Under the pieces are notes generated by a model that worked only from the letters and a program-made list of their open reading frames with translations, was not told where the DNA came from and made no database searches. This document shows, piece after piece, positions 16,786-25,824 of a DNA stretch of 61,102 bases. The stretch's first letter is position 1; the number at the start of each line of letters is the position of its first letter. Where the stretch lies: NCBI GenBank assembly GCA_041678045.1, contig JBAYOV010000020.1, forward strand, positions 1 through 61,102, written 5' to 3'. The position numbers were made by a program, and so were the translations under genes. The DNA comes from UBA2357 sp041678045. Its GTDB lineage: Bacteria > Pseudomonadota > Gammaproteobacteria > Burkholderiales > Rhodocyclaceae.

Positions 16786-17242
16786 AGCACCGTATCGCGA
16801 CATCACCGGCGGGCTGGACCCGCAGACCCTGGCCGAGCGCGTGCGCGACGGCATGTTTGCCAACGATCAGGCTTCGCAGGGGCTGGGCATGGACATCGTG
16901 GCGGTGGGGCCGGGGTATGCGAAGCTCACCATGAGCGTGCGCGAAGACATGCTCAACGGCTTTCGCATCTGCCACGGCGGTTTCATCACCACCCTGGCCG
17001 ACTCGGCCTTCGCCTTCTCCTGCAACAGCTATAACGAGCAGACGGTGGCCTCCGGCATCAGCGTGGACTTCATGGCGCCGGGCCGTCCGGGCGACCTGCT
17101 CACCGCCGAGGCGAAGGAAGTGTTTGCTGCGGGACGTACCGGGGTATATGACATCATGGTCACCAACCAGAAGGGCGAGCTGATCGCGGTGATGCGGGGC
17201 AAGTCCTACCGGCTGAAGGGCCGGCCGGTGGTGGAACTGTAA
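16778..17242 (+). CDS. paaI: Hydroxyphenylacetyl-CoA thioesterase PaaI
   Basis: 154-residue hotdog-fold thioesterase. The conserved helix ICHGGFITTLADSAFAFSCNS and the strand GISVDFMAPGRPGDLLTAEA are standard for PaaI, which removes dead-end ring-hydroxylated CoA esters. The start overlaps the end of paaH by eight bases, so translation is coupled. A PaaI with a close-fitting length inside a paa operon leaves little doubt. Confidence 0.9.
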   Translation: MSEAPYRDITGGLDPQTLAERVRDGMFANDQASQGLGMDIVAVGPGYAKLTMSVREDMLNGFRICHGGFITTLADSAFAFSCNSYNEQTVASGISVDFMAPGRPGDLLTAEAKEVFAAGRTGVYDIMVTNQKGELIAVMRGKSYRLKGRPVVEL

Positions 17243-17312
17243 GGACATCGACGGGCCGGCAGCGGGACGCAGAGCCCTCCGGCACGGGAACAAGGTAGAG
17301 GAGACGACAACA

Positions 17313-18635
17313 ATGCCGATCAACAGCTTCGCACCGGCCCAGCTCGAACCGATCGAGAAGGCCAGCCAGGACGAACTGCGTGCGCTGCAGCTGGAGCGCC
17401 TGAAATGGAGCGTGCGCCATGCTTACGAGAATGTGCCGCATTACCGCAAGGCCTTCGACGAGAAGGGTGTGCACCCGGACGACCTGAAGTCGCTGGAAGA
17501 TCTGGCGAAGTTTCCCTTCACCACCAAGCACGACCTGCGCGACAACTACCCCTTCGGCATGTTCGCGGTGCCGATGGAGAAGATTGCCCGGGTGCACGCT
17601 TCGTCCGGCACCACCGGCAAGCCGACGGTGGTGGGGTATACGCTGAAGGATATCGACACCTGGGCCACCGTGGTGGCGCGCTCCATCCGCGCCTCCGGCG
17701 GCCGGCCGGGCGACATGGTGCATGTGTCCTACGGCTACGGGCTCTTTACTGGCGGCCTGGGCGCGCACTACGGCGCCGAGAAGCTGGGCTGTACCGTGGT
17801 GCCGATGTCCGGCGGGCAGACCGAGAAGCAGATCCAGATCATCCAGGACTTCAAGCCCAGGATCATCATGGTGACGCCGTCCTACATGCTGACCATCCTT
17901 GATGAGATGGAGCGCATGGGCATCGACCCGAAGAGCACCTCGCTGAAGGTCGGCATTTTCGGCGCCGAGCCGTGGACCCCGGCGATGCGGCTGGCGATGG
18001 AAGAGCGCTCCGGCATGGATGCGGTGGACATCTACGGCCTGTCCGAAGTGATGGGGCCGGGTGTGGCCAATGAGTGTGTCGAGACCAAGGATGGCCCGAC
18101 CATCTGGGAAGACCACTTCTACCCCGAAATCATCAATCCGCAAACCGGCGAGGTGGTGGCCGACGGCGAGGAGGGCGAGCTGGTGTTTACCTCGCTGTCC
18201 AAGGAAGCGATGCCGGTCATCCGCTATCGCACCCGCGACCTTACGCGGCTCCTGCCGCCCACCGCGCGCAGCATGCGGCGCATGGCGAAGATCACCGGCC
18301 GTTCGGACGACATGCTGATCATCCGTGGGGTGAACGTGTTCCCCACGCAGATCGAGGAGCTGATCTGCAAGATGCCCAAGCTGGCGCCGCACTATCTGCT
18401 CGAAGTCGACAAGCAGGGCCACATGGACACGCTCACCGTGAAGGTCGAGATCAACCCGGAAGCCGGCGTCGGCCGCCATCCGGAGCAGAAGGAGGCCTTG
18501 GCCCGCGAGCTCACCCACCACATCAAGAGCCTCATCGGCGTGTCCGCCAGAGTGCAGGTGGGCGAGCCCTTCAGCATCGAGCGGGTCACCATCGGCAAGG
18601 CCAAGCGTGTGGTCGACAAGCGTCCCAAAGAATGA
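17313..18635 (+). CDS. paaK: Phenylacetate-CoA ligase PaaK
   Basis: 440-residue adenylate-forming enzyme that activates phenylacetate to phenylacetyl-CoA with ATP and CoA, the entry step of the pathway. The P-loop SSGTTGKPTVVGYT, the IYGLSEVMGPG motif, the YRTRDLT motif and the C-terminal hinge ITGRSDDMLIIRGVNVFP are present. A GAGGAG ribosome site sits at about 17297-17303. It follows paaI after a 70-base gap and precedes the epoxidase genes. Confidence 0.93.
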   Translation: MPINSFAPAQLEPIEKASQDELRALQLERLKWSVRHAYENVPHYRKAFDEKGVHPDDLKSLEDLAKFPFTTKHDLRDNYPFGMFAVPMEKIARVHASSGTTGKPTVVGYTLKDIDTWATVVARSIRASGGRPGDMVHVSYGYGLFTGGLGAHYGAEKLGCTVVPMSGGQTEKQIQIIQDFKPRIIMVTPSYMLTILDEMERMGIDPKSTSLKVGIFGAEPWTPAMRLAMEERSGMDAVDIYGLSEVMGPGVANECVETKDGPTIWEDHFYPEIINPQTGEVVADGEEGELVFTSLSKEAMPVIRYRTRDLTRLLPPTARSMRRMAKITGRSDDMLIIRGVNVFPTQIEELICKMPKLAPHYLLEVDKQGHMDTLTVKVEINPEAGVGRHPEQKEALARELTHHIKSLIGVSARVQVGEPFSIERVTIGKAKRVVDKRPKE

Positions 18636-18689
18636 GCGCCGTTTGAAAACAGGCGCGGTTTGCCCCCATCCCGACAGGAGCACAACACC

Positions 18690-19685
18690 ATGTACACACA
18701 ATCGCTCAGCATTCCCGATGCTGAAGCCAAAGGCCCGAAGAAGGTCGAGAACGCCGAGTATCTGGCGGAGTTCAATGCCAAGATCGACGCCGGCGGGTTC
18801 ATCGAGCCCAAGGACTGGATGCCCGAGGCCTACCGCAAGACGCTGGTCCGCCAGATCAGCCAGCACGCCCACTCCGAAATCGTCGGCATGCTGCCCGAAG
18901 GCAACTGGATCACCCGCGCGCCCAGCCTGAAGCGCAAGGCCATCCTGCTCGCCAAGGTGCAGGACGAGGGCGGCCACGGCCTGTACCTGTACGCCGCTGC
19001 TGAAACGCTGGGTGTGTCGCGCGACGAACTTTACGAGGCGCTGCTCGACGGGCGTGCGAAGTACAGCTCCATCTTCAACTACCCGACGCTCAATTGGGCC
19101 GATATCGGCGTGATCGGCTGGCTGGTGGATGGCGCGGCAATCATGAACCAGATTCCGCTGTGCAAGTGCAGCTACGGCCCGTATGCACGCGCCATGATCC
19201 GTGTGTGCAAGGAGGAGTCCTTCCATCAGCGCCAGGGCTACGACCTGTTGCTTGCGATGATGCGCGGCACCACCGAGCAGCGCGAGATGGTGCAGGACGC
19301 GGTGAACCGCTGGTGGTGGCCGTCGATCATGATGTTCGGTCCGCACGACCGGGACAGCGTGCATACCGAGAGCACCCGCTGGGGCATCAAGCGCATTTCC
19401 AACGACGAACTGCGCCAGAAGTTTGTCGATGCCACGGTGAAGCAGGCCGAAGTACTCGGCGTGACCCTGCCCGACCCGGACCTGAAATGGAACGAGGCGC
19501 GCGGCCACTATGATTTTGGTGCGATCGACTGGGACGAGTTCTGGAACGTGGTCGGCGGCCATGGGCAATGCAACGTCGAGCGCATCGCCGCCCGCCGCAA
19601 GGCCTGGGAAGACGGCGCCTGGGTGCGCGAGGCCGCGCTGGAGCATGCGAGGAAACGGGCCGCCCGCGACAAGCAGGCAGCCTGA
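18690..19685 (+). CDS. paaA: Phenylacetyl-CoA epoxidase catalytic subunit PaaA
   Basis: 331 residues, ferritin-like diiron subunit of the multicomponent monooxygenase PaaABCE. Two ExxH iron-ligand motifs are visible: VQDEGGHGLYLY and KEESFHQRQGYD. The CAGGAG ribosome site at 18675-18680 sets the ATG at 18690. It epoxidises the ring of phenylacetyl-CoA with O2 and electrons from PaaE. The order paaABCDE follows with short gaps, as in other proteobacteria. Confidence 0.93.
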   Translation: MYTQSLSIPDAEAKGPKKVENAEYLAEFNAKIDAGGFIEPKDWMPEAYRKTLVRQISQHAHSEIVGMLPEGNWITRAPSLKRKAILLAKVQDEGGHGLYLYAAAETLGVSRDELYEALLDGRAKYSSIFNYPTLNWADIGVIGWLVDGAAIMNQIPLCKCSYGPYARAMIRVCKEESFHQRQGYDLLLAMMRGTTEQREMVQDAVNRWWWPSIMMFGPHDRDSVHTESTRWGIKRISNDELRQKFVDATVKQAEVLGVTLPDPDLKWNEARGHYDFGAIDWDEFWNVVGGHGQCNVERIAARRKAWEDGAWVREAALEHARKRAARDKQAA

Positions 19686-19714
19686 ACCCGCTTATACCGA
19701 TAACGGAGAGAGAC

Positions 19715-20002
19715 ATGGAACGCAAGGAATGGCCGCTGTGGGAAGTATTCATCCGCAGCCGCAATGGACTGGATCACAAGCACTGCGGCAGCGTGCATGC
19801 ACCCGATGCGAAACTCGCCCTGCAGACGGCACGCGATGTGTACACCCGTCGCATGGAAGGCGTGTCGATCTGGGTGGTGAAGGCGAGTGACATCGTGGCG
19901 TCCGACCCGGATGCCAAGCCGGAGCTGTTCGATCCGGCAGAGGACAAGATTTACCGTCACCCGACCTTTTACCAGCTGCCTGAAGAAGTGAACCACATGT
20001 GA
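19715..20002 (+). CDS. paaB: Phenylacetyl-CoA epoxidase subunit PaaB
   Basis: 95-residue small structural subunit. The opening MERKEWPLWEVFIRSRNGLD and the closing FYQLPEEVNHM region are diagnostic for PaaB. ATG 19715 has an AACGGAGAG ribosome site. PaaB bridges the PaaAC heterodimers of the monooxygenase. Its stop is 11 bases before the start of paaC. Confidence 0.93.
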   Translation: MERKEWPLWEVFIRSRNGLDHKHCGSVHAPDAKLALQTARDVYTRRMEGVSIWVVKASDIVASDPDAKPELFDPAEDKIYRHPTFYQLPEEVNHM

Positions 20003-20012
20003 GGTCGATGTG

Positions 20013-20795
20013 ATGACGAATCAGAACACGACGACCCCCGGCGCCACGCCCGAGCACATCGAGTATGTGCTGCGCTGCGCCGACAATGCGCTGATCCTGG
20101 GGCAGCGCCTGTCCGAATGGTGCGGCCATGCGCCGGTGATCGAGGAAGACCTGGCCCTGTCCAACATTGCGCTCGACCTGGTGGGGCAGGCCCGTCTGCT
20201 GCTCACCCATGCCGGTACGCTGGAAGGGCGGGGGCGCGACGAGGATCAACTCGCCTTCCTGCGGGTGGAGCGGGACTATCGCAACCTCACGCTGATGGAG
20301 TTGCCCAACGAGGACTTTGGCCGCACCGTGCTGCGCAACTTCCTGGCCAGCGCCTTCCAGGTGCAGCTCTGGACCCGCCTGGTCGATTCGACCGACCGCG
20401 ATCTGGCGGCGATTGCGGCAAAGAGCCTGAAGGAGGCACGTTATCACCTCGACCATTCCGCCGAGTGGGTGATCCGTCTGGGCGATGGCACCGCCCTGTC
20501 GCACGAGAAGATGCAGGCTGCGCTCGATTTCCTGTGGCCCTATACCGCCGAGTACTTCACGGCCAGCCCGGCCGACGAGGCGGTCAGCCAGGCGGGCATC
20601 GGCCCGGCCTGGTCCAGCCTCGAAGCGGACTGGGAAGGGCTGGTGCTGCCGGTGCTCGACGAGGCCACGCTGGTGGTGCCGGCGCGCACGCCATTTGGCA
20701 CTTTCGGCAAGTTTGGCCGCCACTCCGAGCACATGGGGCATCTGCTCGCCACCTTGCAGTACATGCAGCGCACCTATCCCGGTGCGCGCTGGTAG
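20013..20795 (+). CDS. paaC: Phenylacetyl-CoA epoxidase subunit PaaC
   Basis: 260-residue ferritin-like structural partner of PaaA; in known complexes it carries no working diiron centre. The segments AHP-free NALILGQRLSEWCGHAP, LALSNIALDLVGQARLL and SLKEARYHLDHSAEWVIRL match the family. The ATG at 20013 lies eight bases after GAGGT, which overlaps the paaB stop; an in-frame GTG one codon earlier is possible. It sits between paaB and paaD in a tightly packed operon. Confidence 0.92.
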   Translation: MTNQNTTTPGATPEHIEYVLRCADNALILGQRLSEWCGHAPVIEEDLALSNIALDLVGQARLLLTHAGTLEGRGRDEDQLAFLRVERDYRNLTLMELPNEDFGRTVLRNFLASAFQVQLWTRLVDSTDRDLAAIAAKSLKEARYHLDHSAEWVIRLGDGTALSHEKMQAALDFLWPYTAEYFTASPADEAVSQAGIGPAWSSLEADWEGLVLPVLDEATLVVPARTPFGTFGKFGRHSEHMGHLLATLQYMQRTYPGARW

Positions 20796-20804
20796 GGTCA
20801 TGTC

Positions 20805-21305
20805 ATGCTGAACGTATCCCGGGCCTGGCAGGTGCTCGAATCCGTCCCCGATCCGGAAGTGCCGGTGGTGTCGGTGGTGGAACTGGGCATCGTGCGCGAG
20901 ATTGCCGAGGAGGCCGACGGGCTGTGTGTGGTGGTCACGCCGACCTACTCCGGCTGTCCGGCCACCGAGCTGATCGGCGAGTCGATCCGCGAGGCCCTGC
21001 TGGCCGCCGGTGCGCCGGACGTGCGCCTGCAGACCCGGCTCGATCCGCCCTGGACCAGCGACTGGCTGGGCGAGGCCGCGCGCGACAAGCTGCGTGCCTA
21101 TGGCATCGTGCCGCCGGAGCAGCGGGCCTGCGGACAGGGCGGGGCCGGCGTGCAGCCGCTGCGTTTCGTGCGCCGGCAACTGGCCTGTCCGCGCTGTGGC
21201 TCGACCGACACCGAGCGCCTGTCGGAGTTTGGCTCCACCGCCTGCAAGGCGACCTGGCGGTGCCGTAGTTGCCTGGAACCTTTCGAATATTTCAAACCGA
21301 TCTGA
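20805..21305 (+). CDS. paaD: Phenylacetyl-CoA epoxidase maturation protein PaaD
   Basis: 166 residues. The N-terminal two thirds form a DUF59/MIP18-like domain (SVPDPEVPVVSVVELGIVRE, then TYSGCPATELI), as in iron-sulfur or metal-centre assembly factors. The C-terminal part has two CxxC pairs (ACPRCGST and CRSCLEPF) that probably bind zinc or iron. PaaD is needed for an active epoxidase, although it is not part of the purified complex. Ten bases separate it from paaC. Confidence 0.9.
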   Translation: MLNVSRAWQVLESVPDPEVPVVSVVELGIVREIAEEADGLCVVVTPTYSGCPATELIGESIREALLAAGAPDVRLQTRLDPPWTSDWLGEAARDKLRAYGIVPPEQRACGQGGAGVQPLRFVRRQLACPRCGSTDTERLSEFGSTACKATWRCRSCLEPFEYFKPI

Positions 21306-21356
21306 ACCGCAGCGCTGCCGCAGGGCAGCGACAAGACGGACCCCCGGAGACTCCCG

Positions 21357-22427
21357 ATGACACCGAAATTCCACCCCCTCAGGCTGGCCGAAGTCCGGCG
21401 CGAAACGCGCGACGCGATCAGCCTGCGCTTCGATGTGCCGGCCGAACTGGCCGATGACTACCGCTTCACCCAGGGGCAGCACCTCACGCTGAAGGCGACG
21501 GTCAATGGCGAGGAGTTGCGTCGTTCGTACTCGATCTGCAGCGGGGTCGATGACGACGAACTGCGTGTGGCGATCAAGCGGGTGCAGGGCGGGCGTTTCT
21601 CGAACTGGGCCTGCGATGCGCTGCACCCCGGCGACACGCTGGAGGTGATGACCCCCGAGGGGCGTTTTCATACCGAGCTCGACCCGGCCAGCCGCCGGCA
21701 TTATGTGGCCTTTGCCGCTGGCAGCGGCATCACGCCCATCCTGTCGCTGATCCGCACCACCCTGAAGCGCGAACCGCACAGCCGCTTCACCCTGATCTAC
21801 GGCAATCGCAGCCTGGCCAGCACCTTGTTTGCCGAGGCGCTGGAGGACCTGAAGGACCGTTACCTCAGCCGTTTCACCCTGTACCACGTGTTTTCCCGCG
21901 AGGAGCAGGATGTGCCGCTGTTCAATGGCCGTATCGACCGCGCCCGGGTGGCCGCTTTCCTGGACACCCTGCTGCCGCCCGACACCCTGGATGCGGCCTT
22001 CGTGTGCGGTCCCGGTGCGATGATCGATGAGGTCGAGGCCGGCCTGCTCGGTGCTGGCATGCCCGCCGAGCGCATTCATTTCGAGCGTTTCGGCGTGCCC
22101 TCCGATGGGGCGCCGGCTCACCATGTCGAAGCGGGCGATGCGCCCCAGGCGCGCATCACGATTGTTGCCGACGGCCTGCGCCGCGAAATGGACTTTCATG
22201 CCAGCGACCCCTCGATTCTCGATGTGGCCCTGGCTGCGGGCATGGACCTGCCGTATTCGTGCAAGGGTGGGGTATGCTGCACCTGCCGCGCCAAGGTCGT
22301 CGAAGGTCGGGTTCGCATGGACAAGAACTACACCCTCGAACAGGCCGATGTCGACGCAGGCTATGTATTGACCTGCCAGGCGCATCCGCTGACCGAAAGG
22401 GTCGTGATCAGTTTTGATGACCGCTAG
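21357..22427 (+). CDS. paaE: Phenylacetyl-CoA epoxidase reductase PaaE
   Basis: 356-residue flavoprotein that passes electrons from NAD(P)H to PaaA. The FAD-binding motif RRSYSICSG is at about 58-66. The nucleotide-binding domain ends in CGPGAMIDEVE. The C-terminal plant-type [2Fe-2S] ferredoxin domain has CKGGVCCTC and the last ligand in LTCQAHP. Domain order FAD, NAD, ferredoxin is that of PaaE. It is the last of the five paaABCDE genes and is followed by paaR after 66 bases. Confidence 0.93.
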   Translation: MTPKFHPLRLAEVRRETRDAISLRFDVPAELADDYRFTQGQHLTLKATVNGEELRRSYSICSGVDDDELRVAIKRVQGGRFSNWACDALHPGDTLEVMTPEGRFHTELDPASRRHYVAFAAGSGITPILSLIRTTLKREPHSRFTLIYGNRSLASTLFAEALEDLKDRYLSRFTLYHVFSREEQDVPLFNGRIDRARVAAFLDTLLPPDTLDAAFVCGPGAMIDEVEAGLLGAGMPAERIHFERFGVPSDGAPAHHVEAGDAPQARITIVADGLRREMDFHASDPSILDVALAAGMDLPYSCKGGVCCTCRAKVVEGRVRMDKNYTLEQADVDAGYVLTCQAHPLTERVVISFDDR

Positions 22428-22493
22428 CCACCGGCCGCTGGGCCTGTGTGGCCGGCATGGCTGCGCCGGCACTGACTGGAGCTGAACGAGAAC

Positions 22494-23168
22494 ATGGCAA
22501 GAGGAAAGGCTGCCACCTTCGAGATGCAACGGGCTTCGATCCTGAAGTCCGCTGCAGACCTGTTCGCCGACAAGGGCTACCACGCTGCGGCGATGTCCGA
22601 GCTGGCCCGTGCCTGCGGGGTGTCCAAGCCCCTGCTGTATCACTATTACCGGGACAAGGATCACATCCTGTTCGACATCGCCGACAGCTACATGGACCAG
22701 CTGCTGGCGATCATCGAGCGGGTGGAGGCGCGGGGGCTGGAGCCGCGCGCCCATCTGGAGGCGTTGATTGCCCGCTTTCTGGAAGAGTACGAGCACAGTC
22801 AGAGCCAGCACTCGGTGCTGGTGCAGGACGTGAAGCACCTGCCTCAGGAACTGCGCGACCGGGTGATGGACAAGGAGCGGCAGGTGGTCGCTACCTTCGC
22901 GGCGGTGATCGTCGAGATCGAGCCGGGCCTGAAGAAGCGTTCGCTCGACAAGGCGGTGGCGATGATCCTGTTCGGCATGATCAACTGGACCTTCACCTGG
23001 CTGCGGGCGGATGGCCCGCTGTCATATGCCGACATGGCGCCGGTGGTGACGCAGATATTCATGAACGGCATTGCCGGCCTGGACCAGCGTATGTCCAGCC
23101 GCCGTACGCGCAGCCGCAGGAATGTGGCGGACGCAGTGGCGGAGGATGCCCCGGCCGGCACCGCCTGA
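22494..23168 (+). CDS. paaR: TetR-family regulator of phenylacetate genes PaaR
   Basis: 224 residues. The N-terminal HTH is typical TetR: RASILKSAADLFADKGYHAAAMSELARACGVSKPLLYHYYRDK. The remainder is a helical ligand-binding domain. Located inside the paa operon between paaE and paaJ, it is the probable repressor that responds to phenylacetyl-CoA. In Beta- and some other proteobacteria PaaR takes the place of the GntR-type PaaX of E. coli, and no paaX is seen here. The palindrome at 14308-14327 is its likely target. Confidence 0.85.
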   Translation: MARGKAATFEMQRASILKSAADLFADKGYHAAAMSELARACGVSKPLLYHYYRDKDHILFDIADSYMDQLLAIIERVEARGLEPRAHLEALIARFLEEYEHSQSQHSVLVQDVKHLPQELRDRVMDKERQVVATFAAVIVEIEPGLKKRSLDKAVAMILFGMINWTFTWLRADGPLSYADMAPVVTQIFMNGIAGLDQRMSSRRTRSRRNVADAVAEDAPAGTA

Positions 23169-23203
23169 TAACAAGACAAGAAACACACGAGGAGACAGAC
23201 AAA

Positions 23204-24406
23204 GTGACCGAGGTTTTCATCTGCGACGGCATCCGTACCCCGATTGGCCGCTATGGCGGCGCCCTGTCGTCGGTGCGCACCGACGACCTGGCCGCGCTGC
23301 CGATCCGTGCGCTGATCGCGCGCAACCCCTCGGTGGACTGGGCGGCGGTCGATGACGTGTATTACGGCTGCGCCAATCAGGCCGGTGAGGACAACCGCAA
23401 CGTGGCGCATATGGCCAGCCTGCTGGCCGGCCTGCCGGTGGCGGTGCCGGGCTCGACGATCAACCGCCTGTGCGGCTCGGGCATGGATGCGATCGGCACG
23501 GCGGCACGCGCGATCCGCGCGGGCGAGGCACAGTTGATGATCGCCGGCGGCGTCGAGAGCATGAGCCGCGCGCCTTTCGTGCTGGCGAAGGCCGAGTCGG
23601 CTTTCTCGCGCAGCGCGAAGATCGAGGACACCACGATTGGCTGGCGTTTCGTCAACCCGAAAATGAAGGCGCAGTACGGCATCGACTCGATGCCGGAGAC
23701 GGCCGAGAACGTGGCCACCGACTTCGGCGTGTCGCGCGCCGATCAGGATGCGTTTGCCCTGCGCAGCCAGCAGCGGTATGCGGCGGCAGCGGCAGCGGGG
23801 TTTTTCGAGGGCGAGCTGGTGCCGGTGGAGGTCGCGCAGAAAAAAGGCGACCCGTTGCGCGTGAGCTGCGACGAGCATCCCCGCGAAACCTCGCTGGAGG
23901 CCCTGGCGAAGCTCAGGGGCGTGGTGCGCCCCGACGGTTCGGTGACGGCGGGGAACGCGTCGGGGACCAACGATGGCGCAGCCGCCCTGCTGCTGGCTTC
24001 CGAAGCGGCGGTGCGCCAGTACGGCCTGACGCCGCGTGCGCGGGTGCTGGGCATGGCCTGCGCGGGCGTGGAGCCGCGCATCATGGGCATCGGTCCGGCG
24101 CCGGCCACCCGCAAGGTGCTGGCGATGACCGGGTTGAGCCTCGACCGGATCGACACGCTCGAACTCAACGAAGCGTTTGCCGCCCAGGCGCTTGCGGTGT
24201 TGCGCCAGCTCGGCCTGCCCGACGATGCGGCGCAGGTGAATCCGAACGGTGGCGCCATCGCGCTGGGCCACCCGCTGGGGGCGTCCGGTGCCCGTCTGGT
24301 GCTCACCGCGATGCGCCAGCTTGAGGCCACCGGTGGACGGCGTGCGCTGGCCACCATGTGCATTGGCGTGGGGCAGGGCATTGCGATGGTCATCGAGCGG
24401 GTGTGA
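23204..24406 (+). CDS. paaJ: 3-oxoadipyl-CoA/3-oxo-5,6-didehydrosuberyl-CoA thiolase PaaJ
   Basis: 400-residue thiolase that cleaves acetyl-CoA from the open-chain intermediates, ending in succinyl-CoA and acetyl-CoA. The acyl-accepting cysteine is in INRLCGSGMDA (about Cys90), the histidine in NPNGGAIALGHPLGASGAR, and the second cysteine in ATMCIGVGQG. The frame is open far upstream through paaR, but GTG 23204 with the GAGGAGA ribosome site at 23189-23195 gives the standard length. Last paa gene of the plus-strand set. Confidence 0.9.
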   Translation: MTEVFICDGIRTPIGRYGGALSSVRTDDLAALPIRALIARNPSVDWAAVDDVYYGCANQAGEDNRNVAHMASLLAGLPVAVPGSTINRLCGSGMDAIGTAARAIRAGEAQLMIAGGVESMSRAPFVLAKAESAFSRSAKIEDTTIGWRFVNPKMKAQYGIDSMPETAENVATDFGVSRADQDAFALRSQQRYAAAAAAGFFEGELVPVEVAQKKGDPLRVSCDEHPRETSLEALAKLRGVVRPDGSVTAGNASGTNDGAAALLLASEAAVRQYGLTPRARVLGMACAGVEPRIMGIGPAPATRKVLAMTGLSLDRIDTLELNEAFAAQALAVLRQLGLPDDAAQVNPNGGAIALGHPLGASGARLVLTAMRQLEATGGRRALATMCIGVGQGIAMVIERV

Positions 24407-24561
24407 GGCGCGCGCGGCGCCCGGCGGCGTCCGGTTGTCCGCGATGCGGGTCGCCTGTCACAATTCGTTAGTTTTAAACAGATTAGAAATGAGACAATTT
24501 TTGCATGCATGACCGGTGCGGTCTGCCGGTTCTGCGCATATCAACGAGGAGGAGACACAGC

Positions 24562-25710
24562 ATGAAAATCAAGCACACCCTGATGGCCGCCATCACCCTT
24601 GCCTTTGCTGCCGGTGCAGCGCAGGCCGAGATCAAAGTCGGCGTGACCGTTTCGGCCACCGGCCCGGCCGCCTCGCTCGGCATTCCCGAGCGCAACACGG
24701 TGGATCTGATGCCGAAGGAAATCGGCGGTCAGAAGATCACCTACATCGTGCTCGACGATGCGTCGGACACCACCAGCGCAGTGAAGAACATCCGCAAGCT
24801 GGTGTCCGAGGACAAGGTGGACGTGGTGCTGGGGTCGACCATTTCGCCCAACTCGCTGGCCATGATCGACGTTGCTGCAGAAAGCAAGACGCCGATGATT
24901 TCCTGGGCGGCCGCCAGCCGCATCGTCGAGCCGATGGACGACAAGCGCCACTGGGTGTTCAAGACGCCGCAGAACGATGCGCAGATGTCCACTGCGATCA
25001 TCGAGCACATGACCAGCAACGGCGTGAAGACGGTGGCCTTCATCGGCTTTGCCGATGCTTATGGCGAAGGCTGGTACGAGCAGTTCAAGGGCGTGGCCGA
25101 AGCGCGTGGCATCCAGATCGTTGCCAATGAGCGCTTTAACCGTACCGATACTTCGGTCACCGGTCAGGTGCTGAAGCTGATGTCCGCGCGCCCCGATGCG
25201 ATGTTCATCGCCGGTTCGGGCACGCCCGCCGCGCTGCCGCAAAAGGCGCTCAAGGAGCGTGGCTGGACCGGCAAGGTGTATCAGACCCACGGCGTGGCCA
25301 ACAACGACTTCCTGCGCGTGTGCGGCGCCGACTGTGAAGGCACGCTGCTGCCGGCCGGCCCGGTGCTGGTGGCCCAGCAACTGCCCGACGACAACCCGGT
25401 GAAGGCCAGCGCGATGACCTACATCAACACATATGAAGGCGTACATGGTGCCGGCAGTGTGTCCACCTTCGGCGCGCACGCCTGGGATTCGGGTGTGCTG
25501 CTTGAGGCCGCCATTCCCGAAGCGCTGAAGAGTGCCCAGCCCGGTACTGCCGAATTCCGTGCGGCCCTGCGCGATGCGCTGGAAAACGTGAAGGAAGTGG
25601 CCGGTGCCCACGGTGTGTTCAACATGAGCCCCACCGATCACCTCGGTCTGGACCAGCGCGCCCGCGTGATGGTGCAGATCCAGGATGGCAAGTGGACGCT
25701 GGTCGACTGA
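24562..25710 (+). CDS. Periplasmic substrate-binding protein (importer 2, next to paa genes)
   Basis: 382 residues, LivJ/LivK-like fold. The signal peptide MKIKHTLMAAITLAFAAGAAQA is followed by EIKVGVTVSATGPAASLG. A strong GAGGAGGAGA ribosome site (24545-24554) sets ATG 24562. Directly after the paa genes, it is the likely catcher of phenylacetate or a related aromatic acid, as such Liv-type systems in aromatic degraders often are; that ligand is inferred from position only. An A+T-rich gap (24460-24500) upstream probably holds the promoter, so the importer may be transcribed separately from paa. Confidence 0.85.
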   Translation: MKIKHTLMAAITLAFAAGAAQAEIKVGVTVSATGPAASLGIPERNTVDLMPKEIGGQKITYIVLDDASDTTSAVKNIRKLVSEDKVDVVLGSTISPNSLAMIDVAAESKTPMISWAAASRIVEPMDDKRHWVFKTPQNDAQMSTAIIEHMTSNGVKTVAFIGFADAYGEGWYEQFKGVAEARGIQIVANERFNRTDTSVTGQVLKLMSARPDAMFIAGSGTPAALPQKALKERGWTGKVYQTHGVANNDFLRVCGADCEGTLLPAGPVLVAQQLPDDNPVKASAMTYINTYEGVHGAGSVSTFGAHAWDSGVLLEAAIPEALKSAQPGTAEFRAALRDALENVKEVAGAHGVFNMSPTDHLGLDQRARVMVQIQDGKWTLVD

Positions 25711-25729
25711 TCCGTCTCCTGTCCTGAAT

Positions 25730-25759
25730 GCCCGGGCGTGGCTGCAGGCCCGCCCGGGC
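25730..25759. terminator. GC-rich hairpin between binding-protein and permease genes (importer 2)
   Basis: GCCCGGGCG at 25730-25738 pairs perfectly with CGCCCGGGC at 25751-25759 over a 12-base loop. No T-run follows. It occupies the same place as the hairpin in importer 1 and probably stabilises the upstream message or attenuates transcription into the permease genes. Confidence 0.5.
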
Positions 25760-25824
25760 TGACTTCCGAACGTTGAATCCCCACTGCTGTGCCCTGCGCA
25801 GCCGGTGACAGGGAGGTTTTGTCC

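Noticed and set aside
17160..22838. Very long open frames on the minus strand (17160-19646 and 19749-22838) opposite the paa genes.
   Set aside because: They lie antisense to well-identified paa genes and show Arg/His/Gln-rich composition typical of GC-rich shadow frames; no motifs.
24460..24500. A+T-rich stretch as a defined promoter for importer 2.
   Set aside because: It is probably the promoter region, but no -35/-10 pair with acceptable spacing stands out, so no site is called.
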